Origin: CAZVYN01 sp964631125
GTDB lineage: Bacteria; Eisenbacteria; RBG-16-71-46; CAIMUX01
Assembly: GCA_964631125.1 (NCBI GenBank)
Contig: CAZVYN010000003.1
Location: 45,086-109,085 of the forward strand
Reading direction: 5' to 3'
Length of the DNA stretch: 64,000 bases
Below the pieces are notes generated by a model. It was not told the DNA's origin and searched no databases. It saw only the letters and a program-made list of their open reading frames with translations. Position 1 is the first letter of the stretch, and each line of letters opens with the position of its first letter. Shown piece after piece: positions 19,336 through 26,982 of the stretch. A program made the translations under genes and the position numbers.

Positions 19336-19868
19336 CCGTTCGTTATCTGCTCTTCCGTGTCGATGATCGACTCCTGCACGGCCAGGTCACGCTGGGATGG
19401 GGGTCCCGCCTCCGTCCCCGCGCCTATCTCTTGGCTGACGATCGGTTGGCCGCCGACCCGGCTGCGGCCGCGCTCTACGAGTCGGCCGTCCCCGAAGGCG
19501 TCGCCGTGGTGATCCTCTCGGTGAACGCTCTCCTCGCCGCACTGGACGACCCCTCCGCGCGGGCGCGGCTTCCGCGGACCGAGGAGTCGATCCTGCTGGT
19601 CCGCACGCTCGCCGACGGCGTGACGCTCTTGCGCGCCGGCGTGAGTGGGCCGCTCGTCTTGGGCGGATTGCATTTCAGGGACGGCGCGCGTGAGGTGCTG
19701 CCGTACGCGTTTCTCTCTGCGGCCGACGCCGAGTTGATCGAGGCGCTCGCCCGCGAAGGACGAGAGTTGGTGGCGCACGATCTGCCGGGCAACGAGCGGG
19801 TCGGCTCCGAAAAACTGCGGGACGCGGTGCGTCGGGTCTTCGGCAGAATCGGAACGGACGCCGCGTGA
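19332..19868 (+). CDS. PTS mannose/sorbose-family EIIB component
   Basis: EIIB takes phosphate from EIIA and gives it to the sugar during transport. The start MTVRYLLFRVDDRLLHGQVTLGWG contains the family's active site with His16 in DDRLLHGQV. A later conserved patch, GGLHFRDGAREVLPYAFLS, also fits. GTG 19332 overlaps the EIIA stop and gives 178 residues, usual for EIIB; the longer open frame upstream lies inside the EIIA gene. Confidence 0.93.
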   Translation: MTVRYLLFRVDDRLLHGQVTLGWGSRLRPRAYLLADDRLAADPAAAALYESAVPEGVAVVILSVNALLAALDDPSARARLPRTEESILLVRTLADGVTLLRAGVSGPLVLGGLHFRDGAREVLPYAFLSAADAELIEALAREGRELVAHDLPGNERVGSEKLRDAVRRVFGRIGTDAA

Positions 19869-21379
19869 CGGCGCTGCTCCTGGTTTTCGTCGCGCTGTTG
19901 GCGCTCGGGGCGCTTGTCTCGCTCGACGAACGGGTCTTCGGTCCCCTGCGTCTGCAGCAGCCGTTGGTCGCCGCGACCGTCGCGGGCGCCTTGGTCGGAG
20001 ATGCGCGCGCCGGACTCCTCGCCGGTCTCGTGCTGACCGCGCTCTGGCCCGCGCTCATCCCCTCGGGCGGGAATCTGCTCCCGTCGATCGGCCTCGGCGC
20101 CGTCACCGCGGGCGCGGTCGCCGCGGCCGGCGGACGGGTCTTCACCGATGCTCCCGGTTTCCTCGGTTCGGGCCGCGCGCTCGCGCTGGCCGTCGCGCTG
20201 GCCTGGTTGGTCGCGCTGGCCGGTCGCGAGACCGAGGCGTGGCTCCGTCGTCGCAATGAAGAACGCGAGGCGCGAGCGTTCGCCGCGCTGATCGGCGGGG
20301 ATGCGGCTCTCGACCGCGCCGTTCGACACGCCGCCATCGACGCTCTGTTACGCGGATGGCTCCTCGTCGCGGCCGCGGCCTGCGCCGCCGGCATCCTCTT
20401 GCGCGCGTTCTCGGAAGGCGGGCCCGTCGGAGCGTCTCGGTGGGATCTGCTCGGGCACGCGTTGGTCTTGGGCGCGCTGGGCGGAGCGCTCGTCGACTGG
20501 GCGCCGCGCGTCGGTCGAGTTCTCTCGCGAGTCACCAACGTCGCGCCCGTGTCCGGGTCGCCGCTCGGACCTCTCGCCGTCGTCTCGCAGGGACGTCCGC
20601 GTGCTTCTCAGGCCCGACTGCTCTGCCTCGATGCTCTCTACAATCCGAGGGGCCAGCAAAGAGGAGGAATCTACCGCGCGCTCGCGCCGAGCTTGTCGGC
20701 GCCCGCCCGCGAAGAGGCGCGGCAGTTCCTCGCGGCGCGCAGTTTCCAAACGCATGCGTCGCTCTCGGGCTACGTTCTCGGACCGGTCGCCTCGGCCGCC
20801 GAGGCGCGAACGGGTGAAGCGCTGGAGGTCGCACAGGCGCTGCACGCGCCGGTGGTTTCGGGCGTGGGGGACCGGTTGTTCGCCGGCGCCGTCCATCCCG
20901 CGCTGGCGTGGGCGGGGGCAACCATCGGCCTGATCGCACTGTCTCTCTTCCACGCCTCGGCGCCGAACTCGGGACTGCTCTCACTCACGCTCGCCGCGCC
21001 CGCGGTCGTCTGTGTGGCGGGAGCAGGGATCGCCGGGCGATACTGGCGTGGGCGGAGTTGGCGCGTGGGAGTCGGGGGCGAGGCGAACGTCGCCGCGGAG
21101 TTGCGGACGCGGCCGTGGGCCCGCTGGACTCGAGGCGCGGACTTGGTCGCCGCGCTGGCCGGCGCGGTTGCGTTCGCGGTCGTGGCCTGGAATCTGACGG
21201 AGTTCGGCGGGACTTTGGAGATCGCCTTCCTCACTCTGGGAGGCGCGGCCGGCGCTCTGGCGGTGCGAGCCGGACTCGGCCCGCTCGCGCAGGCCGGGCT
21301 CGTGGGGGGCGCCGTGTTGACCGCGGCGGTTCTCGTCGCAATCGGCGGGGGAGGAGGACCGTGGTCGAGCGGCAGGTGA
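19865..21379 (+). CDS. Fused PTS mannose-family EIIC-EIID membrane protein
   Basis: The 504-residue protein joins two membrane subunits that are separate genes in most mannose-type PTS. The N-terminal half (about 1-230) is a hydrophobic EIIC-like domain with LQQPLVAATVAGALVGD and LWPALIPSGGNLLPSIGLGAV. The C-terminal half begins near LYNPRGQQRGGIYRAL; it keeps the EIID hallmark FLAARSFQTHASLSGYVLGPVASAAE, and ends in several membrane segments. Together they would form the sugar channel. A normal EIID is about 270-300 residues, so both parts are close to full length. It overlaps EIIB by four bases and HPr by 19. Confidence 0.85.
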   Translation: MTALLLVFVALLALGALVSLDERVFGPLRLQQPLVAATVAGALVGDARAGLLAGLVLTALWPALIPSGGNLLPSIGLGAVTAGAVAAAGGRVFTDAPGFLGSGRALALAVALAWLVALAGRETEAWLRRRNEEREARAFAALIGGDAALDRAVRHAAIDALLRGWLLVAAAACAAGILLRAFSEGGPVGASRWDLLGHALVLGALGGALVDWAPRVGRVLSRVTNVAPVSGSPLGPLAVVSQGRPRASQARLLCLDALYNPRGQQRGGIYRALAPSLSAPAREEARQFLAARSFQTHASLSGYVLGPVASAAEARTGEALEVAQALHAPVVSGVGDRLFAGAVHPALAWAGATIGLIALSLFHASAPNSGLLSLTLAAPAVVCVAGAGIAGRYWRGRSWRVGVGGEANVAAELRTRPWARWTRGADLVAALAGAVAFAVVAWNLTEFGGTLEIAFLTLGGAAGALAVRAGLGPLAQAGLVGGAVLTAAVLVAIGGGGGPWSSGR

Positions 21380-21648
21380 CGGTGCGGAACTATCCGGGAA
21401 TCCATCTGCACCCGGCGGATCTCTTCGTCCGCAAGGCGTCGAAATTCAAGGCGGAGATCCAGATCTCCAACGGGCAAATCACCGTGAACGGAAAGAGCAT
21501 CATGGGCGTCCTCATGCTCGCGGCCGAGACCGGCACGCTGCTCACGCTGCGCGCGAACGGCGCCGACGAGCAAGAGGCGGTCGACGCGCTCTTCGATCTG
21601 ATCGATTCCAGATTCGGTGAGCTGGCCGAGCCGGGAAGAGGCGCGTGA
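21361..21648 (+). CDS. ptsH: HPr phosphocarrier protein with His at position 17
   Basis: HPr carries phosphate from EI to EIIA on His15. Starting at GTG 21361, preceded by GGAGGAGG, the numbering falls exactly on the canonical sites: GIHLHPADL gives His15, and NGKSIMGVLML gives Ser46, the HprK target. Arg17, normally invariant in GLHARPA and important for phosphoryl transfer, is His here. GTG 21376 would overlap the previous stop more conventionally but breaks the numbering. At 95 residues the protein is slightly longer than usual. Confidence 0.93.
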   Translation: MVERQVTVRNYPGIHLHPADLFVRKASKFKAEIQISNGQITVNGKSIMGVLMLAAETGTLLTLRANGADEQEAVDALFDLIDSRFGELAEPGRGA

Positions 21649-23489
21649 GCCGCGCGCCCGAGGTGCGTCCCCGAACTGGGCGTGACGCCGGCCGCAAGAG
21701 CCTCACCTTCCATGGCGTGCCGGTCTCCGATGGACTCGGATCGGGCGCCGCGCATCTGGTCTTGCCCGAGCAGATCGCCGTGGATGAGCGCACGCTCGCG
21801 CCCGGCCAAGCGGCCGATGAGGTGCGTCGCTTCCGCCTGGCCGTCCGTCGCGCGCGCGATGAGATCCAGGCGCTGCGCGAATGTCTCGTCGACGCGGACG
21901 ACACCGGCATGCGCGTGCTCGACGCGCATCTCGCGCTCCTCGAAGACCAGGAGCTGCTCAAGAGTGTCGTCGCCGCCATCCGCTCCGATCAGATGACCGC
22001 CACGGCCGCGCTCCGCTCGATCTTCCAGCGGATGATCTCCGCGCTCGAGTCGGCCGGCACCGACTACTTCCGCGCGCGCTCGGCCGACATCCGGGACGTG
22101 AAGCGACGGATCGTGCGACATCTGGACGGGCGCCGCGGCCAGAGTTCGCACGTGCCCGAAGGGGCGGTGATCATCGCGCCCGAGCTCAGCCCGAGCGAGA
22201 GCGCGGTCCTCGATCCGGCGCGCGTGCGCGCCATGATCACCGGCCACGGCGGCGCGACCTCGCATGCCGCCATCCTGGCGCGTTCGCGCGGCATCCCCGC
22301 GGTCGCCGGCTTGATCGATCTGACGCAGCAGGTCTCCACGGGCGACTGGATCCTGGTCGACGGCCACACCGGCGTGGTCATCGTGCGGCCGACCGAGGCG
22401 GAGCGGCGTCGATTCGCGGAGCGCGAGCGTCATCAGCGCCGTCACAGTCGATTGGTCTGGCGCGAGCAGACCGAGCCGGCGGTCACACTCGACGGCCACG
22501 CGGTGAAGCTCCTGGCCAACATCGAGACGCCGGGCGATATCGATCATGTCCTGCAAGCCGGCTGCGACGGCATCGGTCTCTACCGAACCGAGTACTTCTA
22601 TCTGGCCAGTCTCGATCTGCCCGACGAGGAGGGGCAGTACCGCGCCTATCGACAGGTGTTGAAGCGGCTCCGTCCTCGGCCGGTCACGATTCGCACGCTG
22701 GATGTCGGGGGCGACAAGTTCGCCTCGTACCTCGGGACCTCGCGTCCCGACAATCCGTTCCTCGGCGTGCGCGGCATCCGCTTCCTGCTCTTGCATCGGG
22801 ATGTGTTCCGCACGCAGCTCCGCGCCATCTTGCGCGCGTCGGTGCACGGCTCTGCCCGCATCCTGTTTCCGATGATCAGCTCCGTCGACGAGCTGCGCGA
22901 GGTGAACGTGCTGATCGAGGAGACCGCGTCGGATCTGCGGCGGGAAGGGATCGATCTGGAGGAGCGGGTGGCTCGCGGGATCATGATCGAGGTCCCCGCC
23001 GCGGTCACGCTGGCCGATCTGCTGGCGCGCGAGTCCGACTTCTTCTCGATCGGCTCCAACGACCTGATCCAGTACACACTGGCCGTCGATCGCGGCGACG
23101 AGAAGGTCGCACACCTCTACGATCCGTTCCATCCAGCCGTGCTCCGCGGCTTCGCCGCGACGGTCGAGGCCTCGCGTCGGGCCGGCATTCCGGTCACATC
23201 GTGCGGTGAGATGTCGGGGGATCTCTATGGCGCCGCGCTCCTGATCGGCCTCGGCTGTCTCTCCCTCTCGATGAGCGCGCCGCGCGTGCCCGAGGTGAAA
23301 CACCTGGTGAGGAAGGTGCGCCTGGCCGACCTGCGCAACACCGCGGAAGAAGCGCTCCGCCAGCCGACGGGGCTCGATGTGCGACGGGTCCTGACCAAGT
23401 CACTGGCCGAGTTGGTGGGCAACGCGGGTCCGGAGCCGCTGCCGTCGCCGCCTCGCGCCGGCTTGCGCCGCGACGGGAGCGACGCGTGA
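21645..23489 (+). CDS. ptsI: PTS enzyme I (phosphoenolpyruvate-protein phosphotransferase)
   Basis: EI starts the PTS cascade by taking phosphate from PEP. The N-terminal domain begins FHGVPVSDGLGSG; the active-site His207 lies in GHGGATSHAAILARSRGIPAVAG. The PEP-binding C-terminal barrel has GIGLYRTEYFYL, RTLDVGGDKFASYL, NPFLGVRGIRF, DFFSIGSNDLIQYTLAVDR and SCGEMSGD. The length of 614 residues is normal with short extensions. It overlaps HPr by four bases. Confidence 0.97.
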   Translation: MSRAPEVRPRTGRDAGRKSLTFHGVPVSDGLGSGAAHLVLPEQIAVDERTLAPGQAADEVRRFRLAVRRARDEIQALRECLVDADDTGMRVLDAHLALLEDQELLKSVVAAIRSDQMTATAALRSIFQRMISALESAGTDYFRARSADIRDVKRRIVRHLDGRRGQSSHVPEGAVIIAPELSPSESAVLDPARVRAMITGHGGATSHAAILARSRGIPAVAGLIDLTQQVSTGDWILVDGHTGVVIVRPTEAERRRFAERERHQRRHSRLVWREQTEPAVTLDGHAVKLLANIETPGDIDHVLQAGCDGIGLYRTEYFYLASLDLPDEEGQYRAYRQVLKRLRPRPVTIRTLDVGGDKFASYLGTSRPDNPFLGVRGIRFLLLHRDVFRTQLRAILRASVHGSARILFPMISSVDELREVNVLIEETASDLRREGIDLEERVARGIMIEVPAAVTLADLLARESDFFSIGSNDLIQYTLAVDRGDEKVAHLYDPFHPAVLRGFAATVEASRRAGIPVTSCGEMSGDLYGAALLIGLGCLSLSMSAPRVPEVKHLVRKVRLADLRNTAEEALRQPTGLDVRRVLTKSLAELVGNAGPEPLPSPPRAGLRRDGSDA

Positions 23490-24553
23490 TCGAGAGCGGG
23501 CTCGAGACGATGCGGCGCTGGTGCCTGGAGACGCCGTCGCAGTTGACCGGAGCGCTCGCCCGCGCCCGCGCGCTCGGTTGGCCGTCGGCGCGTTGGTTCG
23601 GAGAGGCCGACACCGGCCCCATCTTCCTGGGCGGCATGGGCGGCTCCGCTTCCGCCTGTCGCCTCGCTCACGCCGCGCTGGGCGACCAACTCTCGATGCC
23701 GTGCGTCATCCAGTCGGACCCCGTTCTGCCGCGGTGGATCGGCCCCGGGACGCGCGTGGCGATCTCGAGCTACTCGGGCGAGAGTTGGGAGGCGTTGGCG
23801 ATGTTCGACGCCGCCGCCGAACGGGGAGCGCGGTTGCTGGCCGTGGCGTGCGGGGGTCGTCTCGCCTCTGACGCGCGACTCGATCCCGCCGCGCTCTTCC
23901 GCGTGCCCGAGGGATACGCCCCGCGCGCGGCGCTCGGATGGATGGTCGTCCCACTGATGCTCGCTCTCGCCGGTCCCGCCGCGCCCGCGGTGGCCGAACG
24001 AATCGCGCGAGCGGCCGAGCTCATCTCTGACGAGATGTCCCGCTGGGAAAGAGGCGAGGGCCTCCCCGGCCGGAATCCACGCTCGCTCGCCGCGCGGCTG
24101 CAAGGACGACGGATCTTCCTCTACGCGCTGGGTGACGGCGATCGCGCGATCACCGGCCGTTGGAGGAATGTCTTCAACGAGAATGCGAAGCGACTGGCGC
24201 ACGAGGGGTACTTTCCCGAGTTGGTGCATGCGGAGATCGTCGGATGGGGCGACCCGACCGACGGCGCGCCTTCGGTCGTGTTGGTCCTGGACGACCCGAC
24301 CCTCGCCGACGGAACGCGGGGCCGAGTCGTCGCGGCGGCCGAGGCCGAGCTGTCGGGACGCGGAGTCGAGTGGATCCGCGTGCCCGCCAACGGCGCCGAC
24401 CGAGTGGAGCGCGTCCTCTCACACGTCGCGCTCGGCGACTACTTGAGCCTCGAACTGGCCTCTCAATCCGGAGTCGATCCGATGCCGATCGAGGCGATCA
24501 CGCGAGTGAAGGCGGCCGCCGCCGGAACTGTGACCGAAAGGAATTCGCAATGA
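23486..24553 (+). CDS. Bifunctional phosphoglucose/phosphomannose isomerase (SIS family)
   Basis: The enzyme probably interconverts glucose 6-, fructose 6- and mannose 6-phosphates. The SIS domain shows FLGGMGGSASACRLA and SSYSGESWEALAMF, and the catalytic region reads VFNENAKRLAHEGYFPELVHAEIVGW, matching the PGI/PMI family pattern ENxK...PELxHxEIxG. The 355-residue length fits. Placed right after the mannose-type PTS, it could process imported hexose phosphates; this pathway link is inference. Confidence 0.88.
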   Translation: MIESGLETMRRWCLETPSQLTGALARARALGWPSARWFGEADTGPIFLGGMGGSASACRLAHAALGDQLSMPCVIQSDPVLPRWIGPGTRVAISSYSGESWEALAMFDAAAERGARLLAVACGGRLASDARLDPAALFRVPEGYAPRAALGWMVVPLMLALAGPAAPAVAERIARAAELISDEMSRWERGEGLPGRNPRSLAARLQGRRIFLYALGDGDRAITGRWRNVFNENAKRLAHEGYFPELVHAEIVGWGDPTDGAPSVVLVLDDPTLADGTRGRVVAAAEAELSGRGVEWIRVPANGADRVERVLSHVALGDYLSLELASQSGVDPMPIEAITRVKAAAAGTVTERNSQ

Positions 24554-25560
24554 CCTCAGCGACGCGCCGCCCGGTCGCGATCGTCCCCGCCGCAGGCGTC
24601 GGCGCTCGACTCAGGCCGCACACGCACACCGTGCCGAAGGCGTTGGTCAACGTGGCCGGCAAGCCGATCCTCGCGCACATCCTCGACGGACTGGTGCAAC
24701 AGGGGATCGAGCGCGTGGTGCTGGTCATCGGCTACATGGGAGACGCGATCCGGGCCTACACCGACAAGCGCTACGCCGGGATGATCGAATATGTCGAGCA
24801 GCCGGAGCGGATGGGCCTGGGCCACGCCGTGCACCTGACGCGCGCGGCGGTCTCCGAAGGTCCGGTCGTGATCATCCTGGGCGACACGATCTTGCACGCG
24901 GACGTCGGAGCCTTCCTCCAGGGAGAGAATCCCGTGCTCGGCGTGAAAGAGGTCGAAGACCCGCGGCGCTTCGGCATCGCGCAGGTCGAGAAGGGCTGGG
25001 TCAAGGCGTTGATCGAGAAGCCGGAGCATCCGGCCGGCAATCTGGCGCTGGTCGGGATCTACTATCTGCCCGAGGTCGCACAACTCCACCGACAGCTCGA
25101 CCACATGATCGCCAATCAACTCACGACGAAAGGCGAGTACCAGTTGACCGACGCGCTCGCGCTCATGATCGCCGACGGAGTGCAGATGAAGACCGAGACG
25201 GTCGAGGGGTGGTTCGACTGCGGCAAGCCGGAGACGCTGCTCTCGACCAACGCGTACCTCTTGGAGTTGGCGCCGCGCGCGCCCGAGATCCCGGGCGTGA
25301 CGATCCTCCATCCGGTGGCGATCGATCCGACGGCGCGGGTGACCCGCTCGATCATCGGTCCCAATGTCTCGATCGCAGGGGGCGCGGTCGTCCACAACGC
25401 CATCGTTCACGACACCATCATCAACGAAAACGCCGAGGTCCGGGACATCGTGCTGGAGGGCTCGCTGGTGGGGGAGAACGCTGTGGTGAAGGGGGGCTTC
25501 CACCGGCTGAACGTGGGCGACTCCTCCGAGATCGACTTCTCCGGGCGATCGGAAGGCTGA
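24550..25560 (+). CDS. Sugar-1-phosphate nucleotidyltransferase with left-handed beta-helix
   Basis: The protein would make an NDP-sugar from a sugar 1-phosphate. The N-terminal nucleotidyltransferase domain reads VPAAGVGARLRPHTHTVPKALVNVAGKPIL with the GxGxRLxP...PK signature, then LGDTIL and GWFDCGKPETLL. The C-terminal part (about 245-325) has hexapeptide repeats (HPVAIDPTARV ... IIGPNVSIAGGAV), as in long RmlA- and GlmU-like proteins. Substrate specificity is not clear; glucose 1-phosphate with dTTP or UTP is most likely. ATG 24550 overlaps the isomerase stop and closes the long operon. Confidence 0.88.
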   Translation: MTSATRRPVAIVPAAGVGARLRPHTHTVPKALVNVAGKPILAHILDGLVQQGIERVVLVIGYMGDAIRAYTDKRYAGMIEYVEQPERMGLGHAVHLTRAAVSEGPVVIILGDTILHADVGAFLQGENPVLGVKEVEDPRRFGIAQVEKGWVKALIEKPEHPAGNLALVGIYYLPEVAQLHRQLDHMIANQLTTKGEYQLTDALALMIADGVQMKTETVEGWFDCGKPETLLSTNAYLLELAPRAPEIPGVTILHPVAIDPTARVTRSIIGPNVSIAGGAVVHNAIVHDTIINENAEVRDIVLEGSLVGENAVVKGGFHRLNVGDSSEIDFSGRSEG

Positions 25561-25570
25561 GCCCCCGGCC

Positions 25571-25608
25571 CTCTCGCGGACGCGCCACCCGTTGGCGCCC
25601 CTCGAGAG
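25571..25608 (+). other. Two-part hairpin between the long operon and metK
   Basis: GCGCCA (25582-25587) pairs with TGGCGC (25593-25598) in an inner stem, and CTCTCG (25571-25576) pairs with CGAGAG (25603-25608) in an outer stem, separated by a small internal loop. No T tract follows. It could end the upstream operon or be part of the metK leader. It does not match the SAM riboswitch classes I know. Confidence 0.4.
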
Positions 25609-25619
25609 CGCGTGATACT
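25592..25619 (+). promoter_or_regulatory. Possible metK promoter
   Basis: TTGGCG at 25592-25597 and GATACT at 25614-25619 are 16 bases apart, about 90 bases before the metK start. The -35 lies inside the hairpin, so this is a weak call. Confidence 0.3.
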
Positions 25620-25710
25620 CTGCCCCATTCGCGCCGTGACCCGCCTCTGGCCGGTCCGGCGGGCGACCCGACCTGAGCGAATCGATGGCACGAAGGGAGA
25701 GCCCCGGACG

Positions 25711-26886
25711 ATGGCGCAGCGGTACTTGATCACCTCGGAATCCGTCGGCAAGGGGCATCCCGACAAGGTCGCGGATCAGATCTCGGACGCGATCCTCGAC
25801 GCGATCATGGAGAAGGATCCCCAATGTCGGGTGGCTTGCGAGACCCTGGTCACGACCGGGTTGGTCCTCGTGGCGGGTGAGATCACGACCGCGGCGTATG
25901 TCGACATCCCCAAGGTCGTCCGCAAGACGGTGGCCGAGATCGGCTACGACGATCACATCTTCGGATTCGACGCCAATAGCGTCTCGGTCCTCACGACGAT
26001 CGACGAGCAGTCGCGCGACATCGCGCGCGGCGTCGATCAGGGTGATCCGCTCAGCCAAGGCGCGGGCGATCAAGGCATCATGTTCGGCTACGCGACGAAC
26101 GAGACGCCCGAGTACATGCCGCTCCCGATCGTCCTCGCGCACAAACTGGTTCGAAGACTGGCCGAGGTTCGTGAGACGGGCGAGCTTGGTTACCTCGGTC
26201 CCGATTGCAAGAGCCAGGTGACGGTCGAGTACGAAGATGCGAGGCCGATTCGGATCCACACCGTCGTCGTTTCCGCCCAACATCGTGACGATGTCTCGAT
26301 CGACCAGATTCGCGCCGACATCCAGCGTCTGGTCGTGAAGCCGGTCCTGCCCCCGGCGCTGGTCCCGGTCGAACCGATCTATCACATCAACCGCACCGGA
26401 CGTTTTGTCGCAGGCGGTCCGGCCGCCGACACCGGCTTGACCGGACGGAAGATCATCGTCGACACCTACGGCGGGCTCGCTCGTCACGGCGGCGGCGCTT
26501 TCTCGGGGAAGGATCCCTCGAAGGTGGATCGCTCCGCCGCCTACGCGGCTCGTTGGGTCGCGAAGAATGTCGTGGCCGCGGGATTGGCCGATCGCTGCGA
26601 AGTGCAATTGGCCTATGCGATCGGGCACCCGGAACCGGTCTCGATCCACTGCGAGACGTACGGAACCGAGAAGGTCTCGACCGAACGGCTGACCGCCGCG
26701 ATCTACGATCACTTCGACTTGCGGCCGGGCGCGATCATCCCGGCGCTCAACCTGCTCCGACCGATCTACCGCGCGACGGCGGCTTTCGGACATTTCGGGC
26801 GCAGCGAGCCCGAGTTCACGTGGGAGAGGCTCGATCGGGTGGATGCGCTGAGGCAGAGTCTGCTCGGCGCGGCCGCCCGCGTCTGA
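25711..26886 (+). CDS. metK: S-adenosylmethionine synthetase
   Basis: MetK makes S-adenosylmethionine from methionine and ATP, the methyl donor for the C5 methylase and many others here. The N-terminus has LITSESVGKGHPDKVADQISDA; the flexible loop and central motifs include GDQGIMFGYATNETPEYMPLP; the C-terminal GGGAFSGKDPSKVDRSAAYAARW is diagnostic. ATG 25711 follows AAGGGAGA and gives 391 residues, the usual length; the upstream extension to 25612 is not conserved. Confidence 0.98.
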   Translation: MAQRYLITSESVGKGHPDKVADQISDAILDAIMEKDPQCRVACETLVTTGLVLVAGEITTAAYVDIPKVVRKTVAEIGYDDHIFGFDANSVSVLTTIDEQSRDIARGVDQGDPLSQGAGDQGIMFGYATNETPEYMPLPIVLAHKLVRRLAEVRETGELGYLGPDCKSQVTVEYEDARPIRIHTVVVSAQHRDDVSIDQIRADIQRLVVKPVLPPALVPVEPIYHINRTGRFVAGGPAADTGLTGRKIIVDTYGGLARHGGGAFSGKDPSKVDRSAAYAARWVAKNVVAAGLADRCEVQLAYAIGHPEPVSIHCETYGTEKVSTERLTAAIYDHFDLRPGAIIPALNLLRPIYRATAAFGHFGRSEPEFTWERLDRVDALRQSLLGAAARV

Positions 26887-26933
26887 CGGTCGCCAGGAAG
26901 ACGACCGGGCGTCGCAGGGGGCGCGGCGCCGGC

Positions 26934-26959
26934 GTGAGGTGAGGGCGATCCTCACTCAC
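26934..26959 (+). other. Hairpin just upstream of ftsK
   Basis: GTGAG-G-TGAGG (26934-26944) pairs with CCTCACTCAC (26950-26959), a 10-bp stem with one bulged G and a 5-base loop. It ends about 24 bases before the ftsK start. It could be a terminator without T tract or a control element for ftsK translation. Confidence 0.45.
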
Positions 26960-26982
26960 GTCCCCCGAAGGTGATGGACCAC

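Noticed and set aside
25561..25710. SAM riboswitch before metK
   Set aside because: The hairpins do not show the conserved core of SAM-I or the pseudoknot pattern of SAM-II as far as can be judged by eye.
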